DNA of 64,000 nt from Congeria kusceri (GCA_027627225.1 CM051033.1:45078816-45142815); one strand, 5' to 3'. Positions 12,340-25,359 are shown, counted from the first letter of the stretch. Notes: generated by a model from the letters alone, not told the origin. Numbers and translations are program-made.

Positions 12340-12665
12340 TAGTCATCATACAGAGTTTGTATGTTGGACCCTTCCTTATAACAATTTGGCGAAATATCAC
12401 TGGAAACTTGTATGTTGTCTTGTCGGCACAGAGCTGGAACTGTGTCCACCAGTTCCAGTATTTTGTACAATAAGTGTGTTCGGATGACTTTACGACCACG
12501 CATCGGTTGACGCCTAGGTCTGCTGGACAGAGAAGGGTGACAGTAGCGTGCCCGGGATCACTCGGTAAATTGCATATAGCACACATACTTCTATGATCTG
12601 TGATGATACTTATTGATGGCATTACAATAACAGAGCCTGATAGCATGCAAAGCTATGCCGTATTG
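12340..12665 (+). repeat. Module A, copy 1
   Basis: Similar to 36960-37260 and 39450-39740 on the same strand and to 20750-21200 inverted. The match to the inverted copy is best: TTTGTATGTTGGACCCTTCC here against TTTGTATATGGGACACTTCC there, then 'CTGTGTCCACC' and 'GACGCCTAGGTC'. No gene is recognised. Open frames on the minus strand differ between copies, which argues against a conserved protein. Confidence 0.7.
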
Positions 12666-12823
12666 CAGGATCCTGATATTCACTGTTTTATTGCAACAAT
12701 GCAATTCTGCTTTCATTAAGAGTAAATGTGTATGCATGCATGGTGTTATTGGCATGGTCACATGAGTAGTCCCTTGCGTTTGTTTTCTGTTGTGATAATC
12801 TTAGCGATAATAACAAGCTGTAA

Positions 12824-12999
12824 CATTGTTCACACTACTTAATGACATTGGTGCACTAATGACCCTTCATTGTTCACACTACTTAATTACATTGGTGCAC
12901 TAATGACCCTTCATTGTTCACACTACTTAATTACATTGGTGCACTAATGACCCTTCATTGTTCACACTACTTAATTACATTGGTGCACTAATGACCCTT
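12824..12999. repeat. Minisatellite, 44-bp unit x 4
   Basis: Four nearly perfect 44-bp units starting CATTGTTCACACTAC at 12824, 12868, 12912 and 12956, lying in the linker between modules A and B of this copy. Confidence 0.95.
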
Positions 13000-13029
13000 G
13001 TACCTAAAAAAACGATTTTTTGCGAACTG

Positions 13030-13330
13030 ACGGTGTTGTAGATCTGAAGATTTATTTATTTAATAATATTGGATAGATCGTTTGCGACGTTAGTTACGTA
13101 CAATCACTTACAGACGTTTGCAACGAAGTGAAATAATCTCGTTCCCGGTGGGAATTCACATTCCGGCTACGATCGGAAATACCAAACTGCGGTCGCAATG
13201 GTCTGCTAGGGATGACAACCAGACGGCGTGGATCAACATAGTGTGACCAGACATGGATATCGTTATTATTGTCAAACGTTTGCATACGGCAAGGAGGTGA
13301 TATCGTTCCAATGACAATTAAGGAAACATT
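13030..13330 (+). repeat. Module B, copy 1
   Basis: Shares 'ACGTACAATCACT', 'CAGACGTTTGCAACGAAG', 'TCGTTCCCG', 'GATGACAACCAGACGGCG' with 37510-37860 and 39970-40405 (same strand) and 20070-20520 (inverted). Function unknown. Short conserved frames in copies 3 and 4 (see those entries) are shifted or broken here. Confidence 0.75.
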
Positions 13331-14989
13331 ATCCATCAAAATCATCATAACATTACAAAAAAAATTGTATAATAATAAAGTTCAAACTTTCTTGATCAAA
13401 TTGAGTAAATTATTCATCATATTATATTATTTTTTCAATATAAATACATTACTTATATAACATAATGGTATTATTATAGTTAAATTTGAAATAAAACGTT
13501 AATGTTTATGTGTAAAAACTCGGAAATCCAAAAAACGTTAAAACAATATTCTAATTTTAGTTTTGAGAACAACCTTCGCATGTTACGTAGCCGATTTGGT
13601 TAAGTAGTATTATACAGACTTTCACATCAGTTATATGCAATTGATCACGAGACCGGAACAAAACACACTTCACGCGTGGCACCCGACGCTTTTGTTTTAC
13701 ACGCTTTCTACATAGAGGCGATTTGTTTAATGTTGGTGATGTGGAAAGCAGAATATTTATTGAACGTTTGAATAAATATGGTCGTTATAACTGTTGTTAT
13801 TAGGAGTTCGAAAGATTCTTTCGCATAACAATATTGAATTTAATTGGTTCAATACCACCACGCATACAAATTCTGTGGGAAATCGTGTCACTCATCGTGA
13901 TAATGAATATTTGTAATTTAGTTGATTCCAATAAAATATTTTCTATTACTATTTGTGTTTTAGAAAATCCAGGAACGTGAAAAATACGCAGATATTTAAA
14001 CATAACAACTTCTTTGTGTTTACAAGCGTGTGTTTTATACGCGCATAAAGATGTTTAACCCCTTGAATTATGCACTGCCAAATAATAAATTGGTGGTCAT
14101 TTACATGCTAAAAATGCAATTTGGGGGATATTGGTTTATCCCAGTGTGTGTGGATGTAGGGTACGATTTTGTTTGTAAAAGATTAGCCCCTACCTTTGTC
14201 CAAATAGTTAGAAGCTATCAGTAGATTCTGAGATATTTGTGTATAGACAGAATCCACACTACGTCTACTCTCGTCTATACAGTTTATGCCAGTTTCCTGT
14301 AGCAAAACATAATTAACATAAACGTACGTTTTGTTTTCATGTCAACATACAAAGACCAATAGCAACATGAATGAAAGGATGTTATAAATCCATTTTTTAT
14401 ATGATCCCGACACAAATTAACATTTCGTCTTTCCATTGCGTATATAGTAAAATATTTCGTCTAAAATTTCGATTATATAGCTGTGGAAGGTATGTATTTA
14501 ACTGACCAATTGAATAGCAGTATGTAAGTATACATCACTCTGTTCAGTATTGAGGACTTTACAACGAATTCGACTAGTGCATTTGTTTTTAAAGATATGT
14601 ATTCAGTGCTAAAATAAGTTTTATTTTTACTTTTTGGTATCCAATGGGTAAATTAATGTTAGTATTTCTTGTCGAAGGGTTTGTTATGTAAATAATCAGC
14701 AGTTAAAGATGAATTTGCAGCTTATAAACCTTAATTCATGTCTGAACGATTGCTATAGGAAATTGACGTTAAACGATATGAGATTGGTAAATATTATGGG
14801 AGTAGACCCTACCTTTAAACACACTGCTGCAGATGTGTTTCTTCTTTCCAGAAAAACATGTGCATATTATCCAAACAATAGAATATAATGGTAATGTGTT
14901 TCTTGCTATATCAATGTATGATTATAATAGGTTTTATTATACCAGCACCTATACCTACATAACATATTTTGCATGGACTAGGTTCGTTT
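13331..14989. other. No recognised gene
   Basis: AT-rich sequence with no recognised exon or array. About 13.3-13.4 kb weakly resembles 38.1 kb (downstream of module B copy 3) and may be a continuation of the duplication. Confidence 0.5.
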
Positions 14990-16260
14990 CTGATCAATAA
15001 AGGCGTTTGTTGAACCTCCGCGGTACGAAATCACCGGCTGACATGTTATAACATGCACCAATCTTTACAGCTGCCATACATAGCATCATGACTTTGAATG
15101 ATAGCCCCGCCTCTAGCTAGCGAGGGTTGACTGGTAAATATATTCTGCTAATAAAGAACGAGATTTATAATAAATTTAGATTAGATGCTCAAGTTTAATA
15201 GACATAAGCGCTGGCATTAATGAACGATTCATTTAGAGAAACAATGACGCTGACATTTAGATACTGGAGCCTGACAGTGACTGTAAATACGTCGCAAACT
15301 AGAATTGTCACATGAGTGACGGATATATCCCCACAATATGGCCTTGTCACAAAAACTATGGCATCCATTGGACAGAAATGGACAGAGAGAGAATGCTTTA
15401 ATTTGTGAATGGTCAACAGTGTATTTGGAAAAAATTAATTTCAAGAGGAGCCATAACTCTGTCAACATTTAGTGGTTTGTAACCAAAGTTGAACTTGATC
15501 TGTATTTTATGATATTACCCCTATGTACCAAAAATAATTTAAATATGTGAAGCCTTTCATGAGTTATTGTCCATGTTTTTTTGGAAATTAAGTCAAAAAG
15601 GGGGGCCATAACTGTGTCAAAATGTAGTGGTTTGTAACCAAAGTCAAACTTGACCTATATTTCATGATGCTACACATGTGTACCAATAATTATATAAATA
15701 TGTCAAGCCATTATTGAGTTATTGCCAGGAAAGCATGTTTTTAGGGAATTTATGACAAATAAAGGGCCTTAACTCTGTCAAAATTTAGTGGTTTGTAACC
15801 AAAATTGAACTTGACCCGTATTTTATAATGCTACATATGTATGCCAAGAATTATTCAAATACATCACGCTATTCTTGATTTATAATCCGGAAACCATGTT
15901 TTTAGGGAATTTTAAGTCGAAAAGGGGCCATAACTCTGTCCAAATTGTGTGGTTTGTAACCAACATCGAACTTGACCTGTATTCTATGATGTTACACATG
16001 TGTACCAAAAATTATTTGAATATGTCAAGCCTTTCTTGAGTTATCATCCGGAAACCAAAAACCAACAGACCGATAGACCAACAAGCTCACTCCTATATAC
16101 CCCCCCCCCAAACTTCGTTTGTGGGGGTATAATTAAATTAACAAAAACAACTTAACCCTAATGAACGCATATTCTAAAAGTATCTTTGCATTTGATAATA
16201 ATAAGCATTATTAGATGTTGTCTCAGTCTCCATCTAATGGTTGATATTTGGCTTGAAGAC
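14990..16260 (-). repeat. Module C, copy 1 (inverted, interrupted)
   Basis: Segments 14990-15300 and 16132-16260 together match 21290-21790 (same strand) and the reverse complements of 33090-33577 and 36070-36560. Landmarks are 'ATGACGCTGACATTTAG' and 'TTAGATGTT'. The intervening 15301-16131 is absent from the other three copies and is therefore an insertion. Confidence 0.8.
15301..16131. mobile_element. Inserted element carrying four 160-bp tandem units, ends in inverted CCCCACAA motifs
   Basis: The interior has four units starting CCATAACTCTGTC at 15451, 15606, 15767 and 15928 (spacing 155, 161, 161). The left end has ATATCCCCACAA and the right end TTGTGGGGGTAT, an inverted pair; a C9 run lies at about 16100. 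The homologous position at 21643 is uninterrupted, so the element boundaries are set by direct comparison. No coding region. I recall similar sequences as abundant in bivalves, from memory only. Confidence 0.8.
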
Positions 16261-18273
16261 CCAGTTCCGTATAGTCATAAGTGTAGGTTCTTGTACATAC
16301 TTGCACGATGTTAGCTGTATATTTCAAATGAATATAATAACCCGGGAAATGAATATATAAATATTATATGTTTAAATGTTAATAAACCGTATAAATGTAA
16401 CCTTTATCGCCTAAATATTAAACACAAATTGTTAAATGTTTGTCTTTAAATCAGAAAATAAAACGTATTTTAATAGATTTTAATGACGCGGTGCATCACA
16501 CTATTACGAGAATTTGTTGAAATGATAGACGCTCCAGTAGGCTTTATAGTCTCCAATATGCCAATAATTTGTTAGATAAATAACATTCAATTTCGGCAAT
16601 AAAATTGTTTTACGATGATGTAAATATAATGTAACTTATTTTATTTGTATCACAAGCATAAATTTTCTCCTATATTACATGAAGGGACAGCAAATTTAGA
16701 AGGTCTGGTTTTAGTGTGCTGAACCCCATCATTGCTTCGGCTAAAAACATGAACGTTTTTTACTTCCATCAACATGTCAGACTATGGCCCAAATGACAGG
16801 CGATGATGTTCAATTCTCGATAGCATGTATTCGCATTATTTCCCAAGAAGAAACAACGCAGTTGCCATTAACACGGAGACTCGTGATGTCAAATGCCCTG
16901 AATGTTCATTTCTTATCTTCAGTTACTTGAACCTCCAAGAGTAAGAACTAATAACATTTATTAAAAACTAGGTCATGTGTACAACGGAATTGCCATTACG
17001 CCCACGGAGTTCGCCATAAAACAACGTATTTCCGTTCTAATTGATGAAAGAAATGCTCATGCCTCCCGACATTAAAGTTCACAGAAAATAAAGATGTAGT
17101 TTACTTCAGCAGCTGATATTTGACTATTAAATTGTTTGATACATTAAGTATTTTTAACAGAAATTAACTCTAGCACGGTCTTTGGATTCGATTAGATACA
17201 GAAAAAAGCAACGTAATATGCTAGTAAACTGCACAGCGCTCATTAATGTACGCCATCGCCATACGTTTGTACAGCTCGAAACTACACTTTTTGTGTAATC
17301 ATCGTCAAAACGATCGTTCAAACAGACATACATCTACAAATTTTGCTGACTATCACCTAAAAAAGACGAGCAAAATCGTGGAGTTAAACAACAAGATACA
17401 ATGTATATTAAGCTATTTACACTTATGCTGCTAAACCTCACACGCAATGCCCAGACTTCGCGTCATACCAACACAAACTTCTTATTGAAATGTTTCGCTG
17501 AATTATATGATCTCACGATTAAAATATTATAAGGAGTATTAAATACTAATTGTCACGAGTTTCCTTTTAAAAATATATGATCCCTTATTTGGGTAATAAA
17601 CATTTTAATCTACATTAACATTTTGTCCGACAATGATTTGAATCGGCTACACGTTTTTGTCTTCGAGTTAACTCGGCTCAATTGACGAGTTCCTGTCAAG
17701 TGACTATGCCCACAAAAAGGCCTTAATGGTACAATATTATTACAATCAGTATTTAAGTATATTAATGTCGGCAGATAATAATGGTCAGAAGTATATGTGC
17801 GGTGTAAAAGGATTCCGCATTCTGGGGAAAACAATCATTAGATCGTCGTGTTTGTTCAACGTTCGTGTTTACATGTTGAGGTTGCATCGTGATCATCATG
17901 TTTCAACATACTTTGTACGTGATCCTTAGGGTAGTTGGCTGGATCGTTGTCTGATGTTATATGTTCTTAGGGCTCTAAATCGTAGGTTTGAAAACCACCT
18001 CTGGTTTTCATTTCTGAAGCATTGATTTGTATTTCTTTGTAACACTAGAACTCCGCTAGTCGGGTGTGTGGCCTAGCGGGGCATAACCCAAGTACGATAC
18101 GAGCAATTATGGAAAAAACCGAACTTAACCTTCCGTTTATGCCTACTAACACTTCCGTAAAATTCCATAATGATTGCACAAAAACTCAATTTATTGTGCA
18201 AAACCTAAAGGGGACGCCGCCGCCGACACTGCAAAAAATAACCCCTAAAAACAAAAAATAATGTATTATTATA
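16261..18273. other. No recognised gene
   Basis: AT-rich. At 17719-17726 a GGCCTTAA preceded by ACTCG words resembles the right ends of the elements at 7336 and 10220 and may be the remnant of a third; its other end was not found. Otherwise nothing is called. Confidence 0.5.
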
Positions 18274-18487
18274 TGAGGCGTGTCGTGGGAAAACCGGGCT
18301 TCATGAATGTGCGTAAAGTGTTGTTCCGCACAGGCTAATCCGGGAAGACACTTTCCGCCTACAGTGGATTTATGTTTAGAAGAGACTTCCATGACACAGA
18401 AAATACCATAAAAGTGGACTGCACAGGCTGAGCCAGGAGACACTTAACGCACATACATTAAGCCCGGGTTTCCTACAACATGCCTCA
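18274..18487. mobile_element. MITE, 214 bp, TIR of about 45 bp
   Basis: The left end begins TGAGGCGTGTCGTGGG and continues 'CCGGGCTT...ATGTGCGT.AAGTGT'. The reverse complement of the right end reads TGAGGCATGTTGTAGG then 'CCCGGGCTT...ATGTGCGTTAAGTGT'. The centre contains GCACAGGCTAATCCGG and GCACAGGCTGAGCCAGG in direct orientation. I remember this family as very abundant in bivalves. There is no coding capacity. Confidence 0.9.
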
Positions 18488-19378
18488 GGTATTATGTAGT
18501 GTATTAGTAATACAGTATTTAATTTAGATGGCTCGGTATTGCACATTTCAAAATTACCTTTCTTAAGTCATAGTTCTTTTTTGTTCGCAGTTGTACGAGT
18601 GAATTAGTACATAAGTATTTGCTGAATGCAAAACAGTGCATATTGATTGTTGGTGCTTCATCGTTGTTACTGTATCCCATCGTAGTTATTGTCTCCTAAA
18701 ACAACGCTCTAAGAAAAACATTCTTTTCATGTACACAACCACAGTGCAATTATAAATACGAAGTACTAAAATGCCAGTTGGAAAATGTCATCAACGTCAT
18801 TATATTTTCGATCATGTATTTTAAGAAATGGTGTAGATACGCAAATCATTATACGATCAATAACCATAATTTTCATCGACGATAGCCACGTAGCCATATT
18901 ATCACGTTTGGGTACTGAACAGTTTATCCTTATTGCACTATTACAATTGCTCAAGATATACCTTATCTAACATCTGGCCAGTTTATGTTTGTTTCTGGGA
19001 CAATAAGAGACAATGCCCACGAACACTGCCATTGCCCTCACGAACACTGCCATTGCCCCCACGAACACTGCCATTGCCCTTGGTGTTGGAGGATGAAAGT
19101 CTTGAAAAGAAAACGATTTACAAATACACAAATCACTGTAACAACCACTTGGGATAACAAAATTGTTATTGCAATTGTTAGCTTTGGAATAAATTAGAAT
19201 TGCAATAAATATAACTTTTATAATATACGCATATCAAATCTATTACATGAAGCTCTTTATTTATGAAGTCATTAAACCTACAATTGAGTACCACAGATGT
19301 TTTGGTACACAATTCTACCCTGTGATGCTATACCAAATATTTTGTATGTAATGAAAGTCAATCTAGATCAATATATGA
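18488..19378. other. No gene; short 21-bp minisatellite inside
   Basis: At 19016-19080 there are three units of about 21 bp, each containing ACGAACACTGCCATTGCC. Nothing else is recognised. Confidence 0.7.
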
Positions 19379-19900
19379 GTGTTTAAAAATGACATAGAAT
19401 CAATTTGTAAAAACAAATGGGCAATGTTTGCTATTGCCGATTATGAATGGAACTATATTTTTAAAAACATTTTCAACATAACAAGAGATAGTTATTTACA
19501 ATGGTTTCAATTTAGGATTATGCACCAAATATTAGGCACAAACTCCGTAATGAGTAACATGAAATTAACCAGTAATAGTACATGTACATTTTGCACTGAG
19601 CATGAGAAACAATACTTCATCTATTTTGAAAAAATCGAAAACTTAATAAAAGATATAAATGAAGATCGGTAAATAAATTAAACATAAGAAACACTACAAA
19701 TTGTAAAACTATCACTTTTGGAAATACCAAACAAGGAAAAGACGCCTACATGTTTGCTTGTAGAAGACATAAGATAATACCAAATTATAATGATTTAATA
19801 AAACGTAGTTGTGCGATTTGCCTTTTTCTACCAAGTTAGAACTGCAATGATATCAAAATCAGCGAGAAGAGTGTGCACCACAACAGGACATAATTTACAT
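19379..19900 (+). mobile_element. L1/Tx1-like non-LTR retrotransposon, C-terminal fragment
   Basis: The 97-codon frame contains 'YLQWFQFRIMHQILGTN' followed by 'CTFC' and a degraded H/E region, the typical post-RT region of L1-type ORF2 ('LQWFQYRI-HRIL.TN...C.FC'). After a stop at 19670, another frame (about 19700-19810) continues with 'TFGNTKQGKDAYMFACRR', matching the further C-terminal 'FG...N...AK.YI..C' segment. Frames are broken and the 5' part is absent. It differs in type from the elements at 2.4-6.7 kb. Confidence 0.75.
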
Positions 19901-20069
19901 AATATACCATCGTTTGATAAAAATGTCGCCTAAAACCTCGTCACATTAAAGGGACATTATTTCAAAATAATGAATATTTATATATTTAATGTTGACAAAT
20001 GCTCGTGAAGAAATATCCATTTAAATGCGAGTAGAACGCACTAATCTGGGTTTTTTCTGCCAGCGTGGA

Positions 20070-20520
20070 AAAATTACGATGCCCCGGACGTGACACACAC
20101 TTTGTTCTGCGCCGTCTGATTGTCATCCTCGTTCTCGTGTACAACATTTTGGCATTGTGGAATAATTACTATATCCCGGTTGGGTCAAACACTATTGATC
20201 CTCGCCTTCTAGTTGTTTTCCCAAACAGACCGTGTTGGGCAAGGTGTGAACACATTATGAAATTCGCTGCACTCTGAGGCCACCAGTGCCTGAGCATAAG
20301 CTGTAAACAACTCAGTGCCTGGACAGATTATAGAAAATATTCATTCCGTAGCGGAAATGTTATTTCTCTCTGGGAACGATACTATATCGCGTCGTTGCAA
20401 GCGTCTGTGTGATTGTACGATACTATATCGCGTCGTTGCAAGCGTCTGTGTGTTTGTACGATACTATATCGCGTCGTTGCAAGCGTCTGTGTGTTTGTAC
20501 GTAACTATCGATGCATATGT
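20070..20520 (-). repeat. Module B, copy 2 (inverted), with a 41-bp x 3 tandem repeat
   Basis: Reverse complement of the module B sequence at 37.5 and 40.0 kb ('GCGCCGTCTGATTGTCATC', 'GAGGCCACC', 'TCGTTGCAAGCGTCTGTGTG'). The segment containing the TTGCAAGCGTCTG word is locally triplicated with a 41-bp period at 20376-20498. Confidence 0.8.
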
Positions 20521-20749
20521 TCTTCTAACCAATATTGTTAAACAAATAATTCTTCACATATACCACCGTCAGTTCGCAATAAACCTCGTTTGTAGAACGA
20601 GGAACGTTCGTGCGTCGATGTCATTAAAGTAGTAGTGCGTTGGAAGAAGTACGACCATTGTTATCGGCGTACCGCTCGTTATTGCCGTTGTTATGACAGC
20701 GGAGATAATCACACCACCAAGAAACTAACACGCCTGAGGGACATCAAAT

Positions 20750-21200
20750 GTGACAATGCCACTAACAATATGAAAATATGCACAAATTCTCTTTATTACA
20801 GCAGCAGAGCATGTTTCCTTGAATATATTAATTACAAGCTATGTACCTCCTGGTTTAGGACCCAACTATTGCATCATAGCAGGTTCTGTTATGTAATGAA
20901 GCTGTTATCAAGAAGCAACAGTGCAGATCTGCGAGGATGTCTATCTACATGTAATTTACCATTTGTTCCCGAGCACCTTACAAACATGGCTTTTGCGGCT
21001 CATTTCTGGCCTCTTGACCTAGGTGTCACCACATGCAAGGTATCTGAGCACGCTAATGGTAGAAAATACCAAAAACGGTGGACACGGTCTGTGGCTGTGC
21101 AATACTGACAGTACTGTGACTTCGACACACCAGAGTGTTATCCGGTGATGTTATTCCAGTGTTTCGTTTGTTATTAAGGAAGTGTCCCATATACAAATCA
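20750..21200 (-). repeat. Module A, copy 2 (inverted)
   Basis: Reverse complement matches 12340-12665 and 36960-37260, for example GATCTGCGAGGATGTCTAT here against CAGGCATCCTCGCAGATC there. A 157-codon frame overlaps (20635-21108) but the other copies do not keep the same frame, so I do not call it a gene. Confidence 0.75.
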
Positions 21201-21289
21201 GTGTGATTGCTTCGACCTTTATTAATCACTTAATAATGTGTTCGTTGTTGGAATATAAACACTGGGGTGGTGTTTAGAATCATTTCTAA

Positions 21290-21790
21290 ATGCCACGTCG
21301 TACGTCGTCATGCTCCGGGCTCAGCTGTGGTCTGAAGCAATGTTTGATTTACATCACAGGCCCTTGGCGCTGAGGAAATCAGCGGCTGACAAGTCATAAC
21401 TTTCACTAATGTTTACAGCTGTCATACATCGCACAGTAACTTTGAATATGCCACCGACTAAGCGCGCGTTGACCCTAATAATTATTTCCAAATAATAAAC
21501 AACGAGGTTTATTATGAAGTTAAACTAAATTACCCAAGTTTTATAGACACAGTCACGGGCTTCAATCAGAAATTCATTTAGAAAAACCATGACGCTGACA
21601 TTTAGATTGATTTAACACGTGCGCCTGACAAAAACTGTAACTCGCAACTTAAATTAACAAGAGCAACTTTACCAAAATGAACGCCTGTTCTAAAAGTGTC
21701 TTTGCCCCTTATGATATGTCACATCTAGAACATTGTTAGATGTTATCTTTGTCCCTCTCTAATCACTCGTAATTTAGATTAAAGACACTG
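21290..21790 (-). repeat. Module C, copy 2 (inverted, uninterrupted)
   Basis: Matches the reverse complements of 33090-33577 and 36070-36560, and module C copy 1 without its insertion. Landmarks are 'GACGTCGTCATGCTC'-like near the start, 'ACAGCTGTCATACAT', 'AAACAACGAGGTTTA', 'ATGACGCTGACATTTAGAT'. It is the reference for the empty sites used elsewhere. Confidence 0.85.
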
Positions 21791-23039
21791 CTCCATTAGG
21801 CTGTACGTGTAAGTTTAACAGATAGTTTTCTTGTGCATCACTGCACGGTGTCCAGTGCACACATACATGTATAAAATTACCCAGCAAAAATTGACATATA
21901 CAGTATATGTGTTTATATGTTAAGGAAAGCGTACATATTTACATTTGATCACTCTATTGACATATTTAATCAAATTACGTAAATCAGAAAAGAAAACGTC
22001 TTTAAACTGTGATGGGTAAACAAGCAATAGTGGTCATGGAATAAAGTTATCTTGTTTTAGTACGGTAGTTGTTATTGTGTACAAATGGTGATTTAAAACT
22101 GAGAAAATAATTCATTCTGTTTCTGTATGTCAAAACATTTAGACAAATTTAACAACACACACTTGATTCAATCACATACATGAATTACAACATTGCTTTA
22201 ACTGAATTCTAGCGATAATCGTATAAATTGGTTCCCGTTGATGTAATACTATATCGACATGCATGTATTGTATTGTTGACATACTGAAAATTAATAATAT
22301 AAAATCATCATTATCATCATCAGCAGCAGCAGCACCATACACCATCATTATTAACAACATTTTCATCGTCATCATCAGCAGCAGCATCACTAGAGGGTCA
22401 TAAATTTCACCATACAGGCACAATATCAAACGCAAACAATACCAATGTCTACAATTTATATTATTCATATTCAAGTAAGTTCTTGGGAAAAGGTGCACAT
22501 CAAACGCAAACGTACACTTAAATCAAATTAAGATATGTTAATACGAATTGAGACCGAAAATACGCGTAAAACATAAATACAGTAGCATTTTTAAGTCAGA
22601 TTGTTTTATATTGTCATGATTGAAATATACACTGAGCATTCATATACACAAAAATGAATGTATTTGAACAATTTTAAATAGTTAATATTTCGTATCAACA
22701 AACACGGTATAACAAAAGCGAAGCGAAGTTGTGTCAATAGCGAAGTCAATATTACGGCAAGGTCCATTAACTTGAAAACTGCGCACACATTTTACTCCAT
22801 TATGGAGAATTACATTTGCATGCATATATATACAGTTGTCAAACAAATTCTGTCCCGGAAGTATGCACCACGGAGTTTATATGATTTCTCACCTCCTTCC
22901 ACGATGTTTATTAATGCGGGGCTCCATCTTCAGCGTCGGGAACACCGAGACATCAAAAGTCTGGTTTAATAATGTACGGTGGGGCCCTCGCTCAATCCCA
23001 ATGAAATAACAAAGAATTCAATGGTTTCAGAAGTGGTCA
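21791..23039. other. No recognised gene; CAT/CAG-rich microsatellite
   Basis: At about 22303-22393 there is an imperfect ATC/CAG trinucleotide stretch. Otherwise AT-rich sequence without recognised features. Confidence 0.6.
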
Positions 23040-25130
23040 ATGTGGAACGGGAGATATGCGGCTGGCCGTTTTATTGGTGCAGTATGATACCATCAGTCTC
23101 GATCTCTTTTTGCAAACCGTCCTAGGGATCCCAATGATCCCAATGATCCCAAATCTACATGCCCAACTAGGGATCCCAATGATCCCAAATCTACATGCCC
23201 AACTAGGGATCCCAATGATCCCAAATCTACATGCCCAACTAGGGATCCCAATGATCCCAAATCTACATGCCCAACTAGGGATCCCAATGATCCCAAATCT
23301 ACATGCCCAAATAAAAAATAATGTTCATGAAAATGTTAATAGCGTAAAGTTCCAAACATGTTTTACAAGAATTATGTCATTCATAAAAGTGGATAATATA
23401 AATGTAAAAACAGAAGGCGCAACTACCGAATAATAATTGTATTCACTCTTAATTGCCTGGCATTGTGGTACCATGCAGACAAGCAATATACCGGTCTATG
23501 AACAGGATGAAAATTGTCCGGCCTTTTGCAGATGTGATATTTTCCTCTTCCGAAGAACCGAGGTACATATCTTATCGCTACACTTTTCTCTACGCTAAGC
23601 GTATCTGCAGGTATTTTATGCATGGTGGTGTGGTCATGTTTTTTTCATTAGCACTAAAAAGAAGCGAACGCTCGCACGTCTTGATAATGTCCCGAGTGGC
23701 AGCAAAGACTGAGTTTGTGTTTGACAAAGCAGACGAGAGAAAACAAACGAATCGACTTGCAATGACCAAATTTACGCCTAATGATGTACGTTGCATATAT
23801 CCTATGTTCGCGGAATTTCAAGCGTAACACGTTCTAGTTATATAAATCGGTAAACGGACTATGCGTATATTTGACTTGTTCAGTGATACGCTAAATGCCG
23901 TTGTTATGATTGTTTCAGAAATAACTATGGTAAAGTGATTGTATCAAATGGTTATCATATATTTTCTGGCGACGGCGCGTTTAAAAAAAAAAAATTCAAT
24001 CTAGGACACAACTCGTATATGTTTTTCCTAGAGTAGTGCTATCAACGACTATCTTTGCTTCGATTGCAGGAAGGTTGTATTAATGTGTACATACATTACT
24101 TGATTTATTTCATACTTCAAGATTCATTCATCGATTGTATCTGAATGTTACGGATAACTGAATATTACTAACGATCAATGTATTCGTAAGTCAATACATC
24201 ATCAACAATATACGAACATGTTCACGACTGACAGGCGACATTTGCATACGAGAACTTACCAAAAAGAAGAGGGTCCAAATTATCCACCGATTATCATGTT
24301 ACCGAAACCAGTTGATCAGAAGCCGTGGTTTTGATATCACTTAACTCGCAACCATATCGTGAAAGAACACCCTATAGAAGTCCGAGAGCTTGTTTATTGA
24401 ACAGACAAGCTGCAGATTATATTACCCGGTCCGAAATCCACTCGCTCTCTTCGCCAAAATAACTTGCGTGAAATATAGATTTCATGCACCTTATATTTTC
24501 TAACGTAAGTAACAGCCAGACTTATTAACTAATATAAATGTACTTACATTCAATGGAATTATTAATACCATAACCATTTTTTGTTTTCGCACTCGTTTCA
24601 TACAAAAAATCCCATTGTTATAAGTGTCATGTTCGTGCACTGAACATGGAGGAAGGAAAATCGAAAAACAAATCCTGTTCTTAAATTTCCTAAGCAAAAT
24701 GCCGATAGTATTATGCCGTTTTAAAATATATTTGAGTTTTAGTTTATAATAAATCTACACGACTATGTGAGACAATTTGTGTTAAGTATCATAAAAGAGG
24801 CCATAAGAGTAACATTAATTTTGTATTGGACCGAACCTGGTTTGTTCAAATCTCGACAACTTCAATTTGCCTGACTTCACAGTTTTAATAAACGACACAT
24901 CTGCGATAAACACATAGACTCGGGATTGGAAATGGCTTAAAAGTTCAATTCTTGTCAGCAACGTTTGAATTTGTTCATCACGCAATAGTCGCTTTCAGTT
25001 TTTGTATGTAATTAAAGCAATTTAACATCTCTATGGAAAGAAAATATTGAAATTACAACTGGCGAGAGCAAGAATTAACCACGTGCAGCAAGCACTACAT
25101 TTTAAAATCGTCTTGATTACGGCTGGTATA
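23040..25130 (-). repeat. Duplicated block D, copy 2 (inverted)
   Basis: The reverse complement of 25130-24415 is collinear with 2110-2420, 3109-3143 and 7337-7720, and that of 23112-23040 with 7850-7925. This copy lacks all three mobile elements seen in copy 1. It has about 1.3 kb of different sequence between 23112 and 24415, including the 36-bp minisatellite. An open frame of 124 codons at 23453-23827 has no motif that I recognise. Confidence 0.8.
23122..23310. repeat. Minisatellite, 36-bp unit x 5
   Basis: Five perfect 36-bp units (CTAGGGATCCCAATGATC...), the first with a 9-bp internal duplication. The 36-bp period keeps all frames open: the plus strand reads LGIPMIPNLHAQ and the minus strand a GSLGSLVGHVDL repeat. 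Both strands being open equally suggests a by-product of the period, not a gene. Confidence 0.95.
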
Positions 25131-25359
25131 GAAATCCAACTATTATATTGGCTCGAATGTAGGTTATATTCTAAAGATTAAATTCATACTGCGAGCGACG
25201 ACTGTCATATCTGGGTCATTCCAACTTTGTGGAAGAATATATAAAGTATATATCACGAAAACAATTTTTTTTTGGGGGGGGAAATGCTAAAAACCTATTA
25301 AATCGTCATGTTCTGTATACTGTCCCAAAGATCTAACCGGTATGTTTTATTCGTAGTTA

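Noticed and set aside
20635..21108. 157-codon open frame as a gene
   Set aside because: It overlaps inverted module A and the frame is not conserved in the other three copies.
23453..23827. 124-codon open frame
   Set aside because: No recognisable motif, splice context or conservation in the other block D copy; left unassigned.
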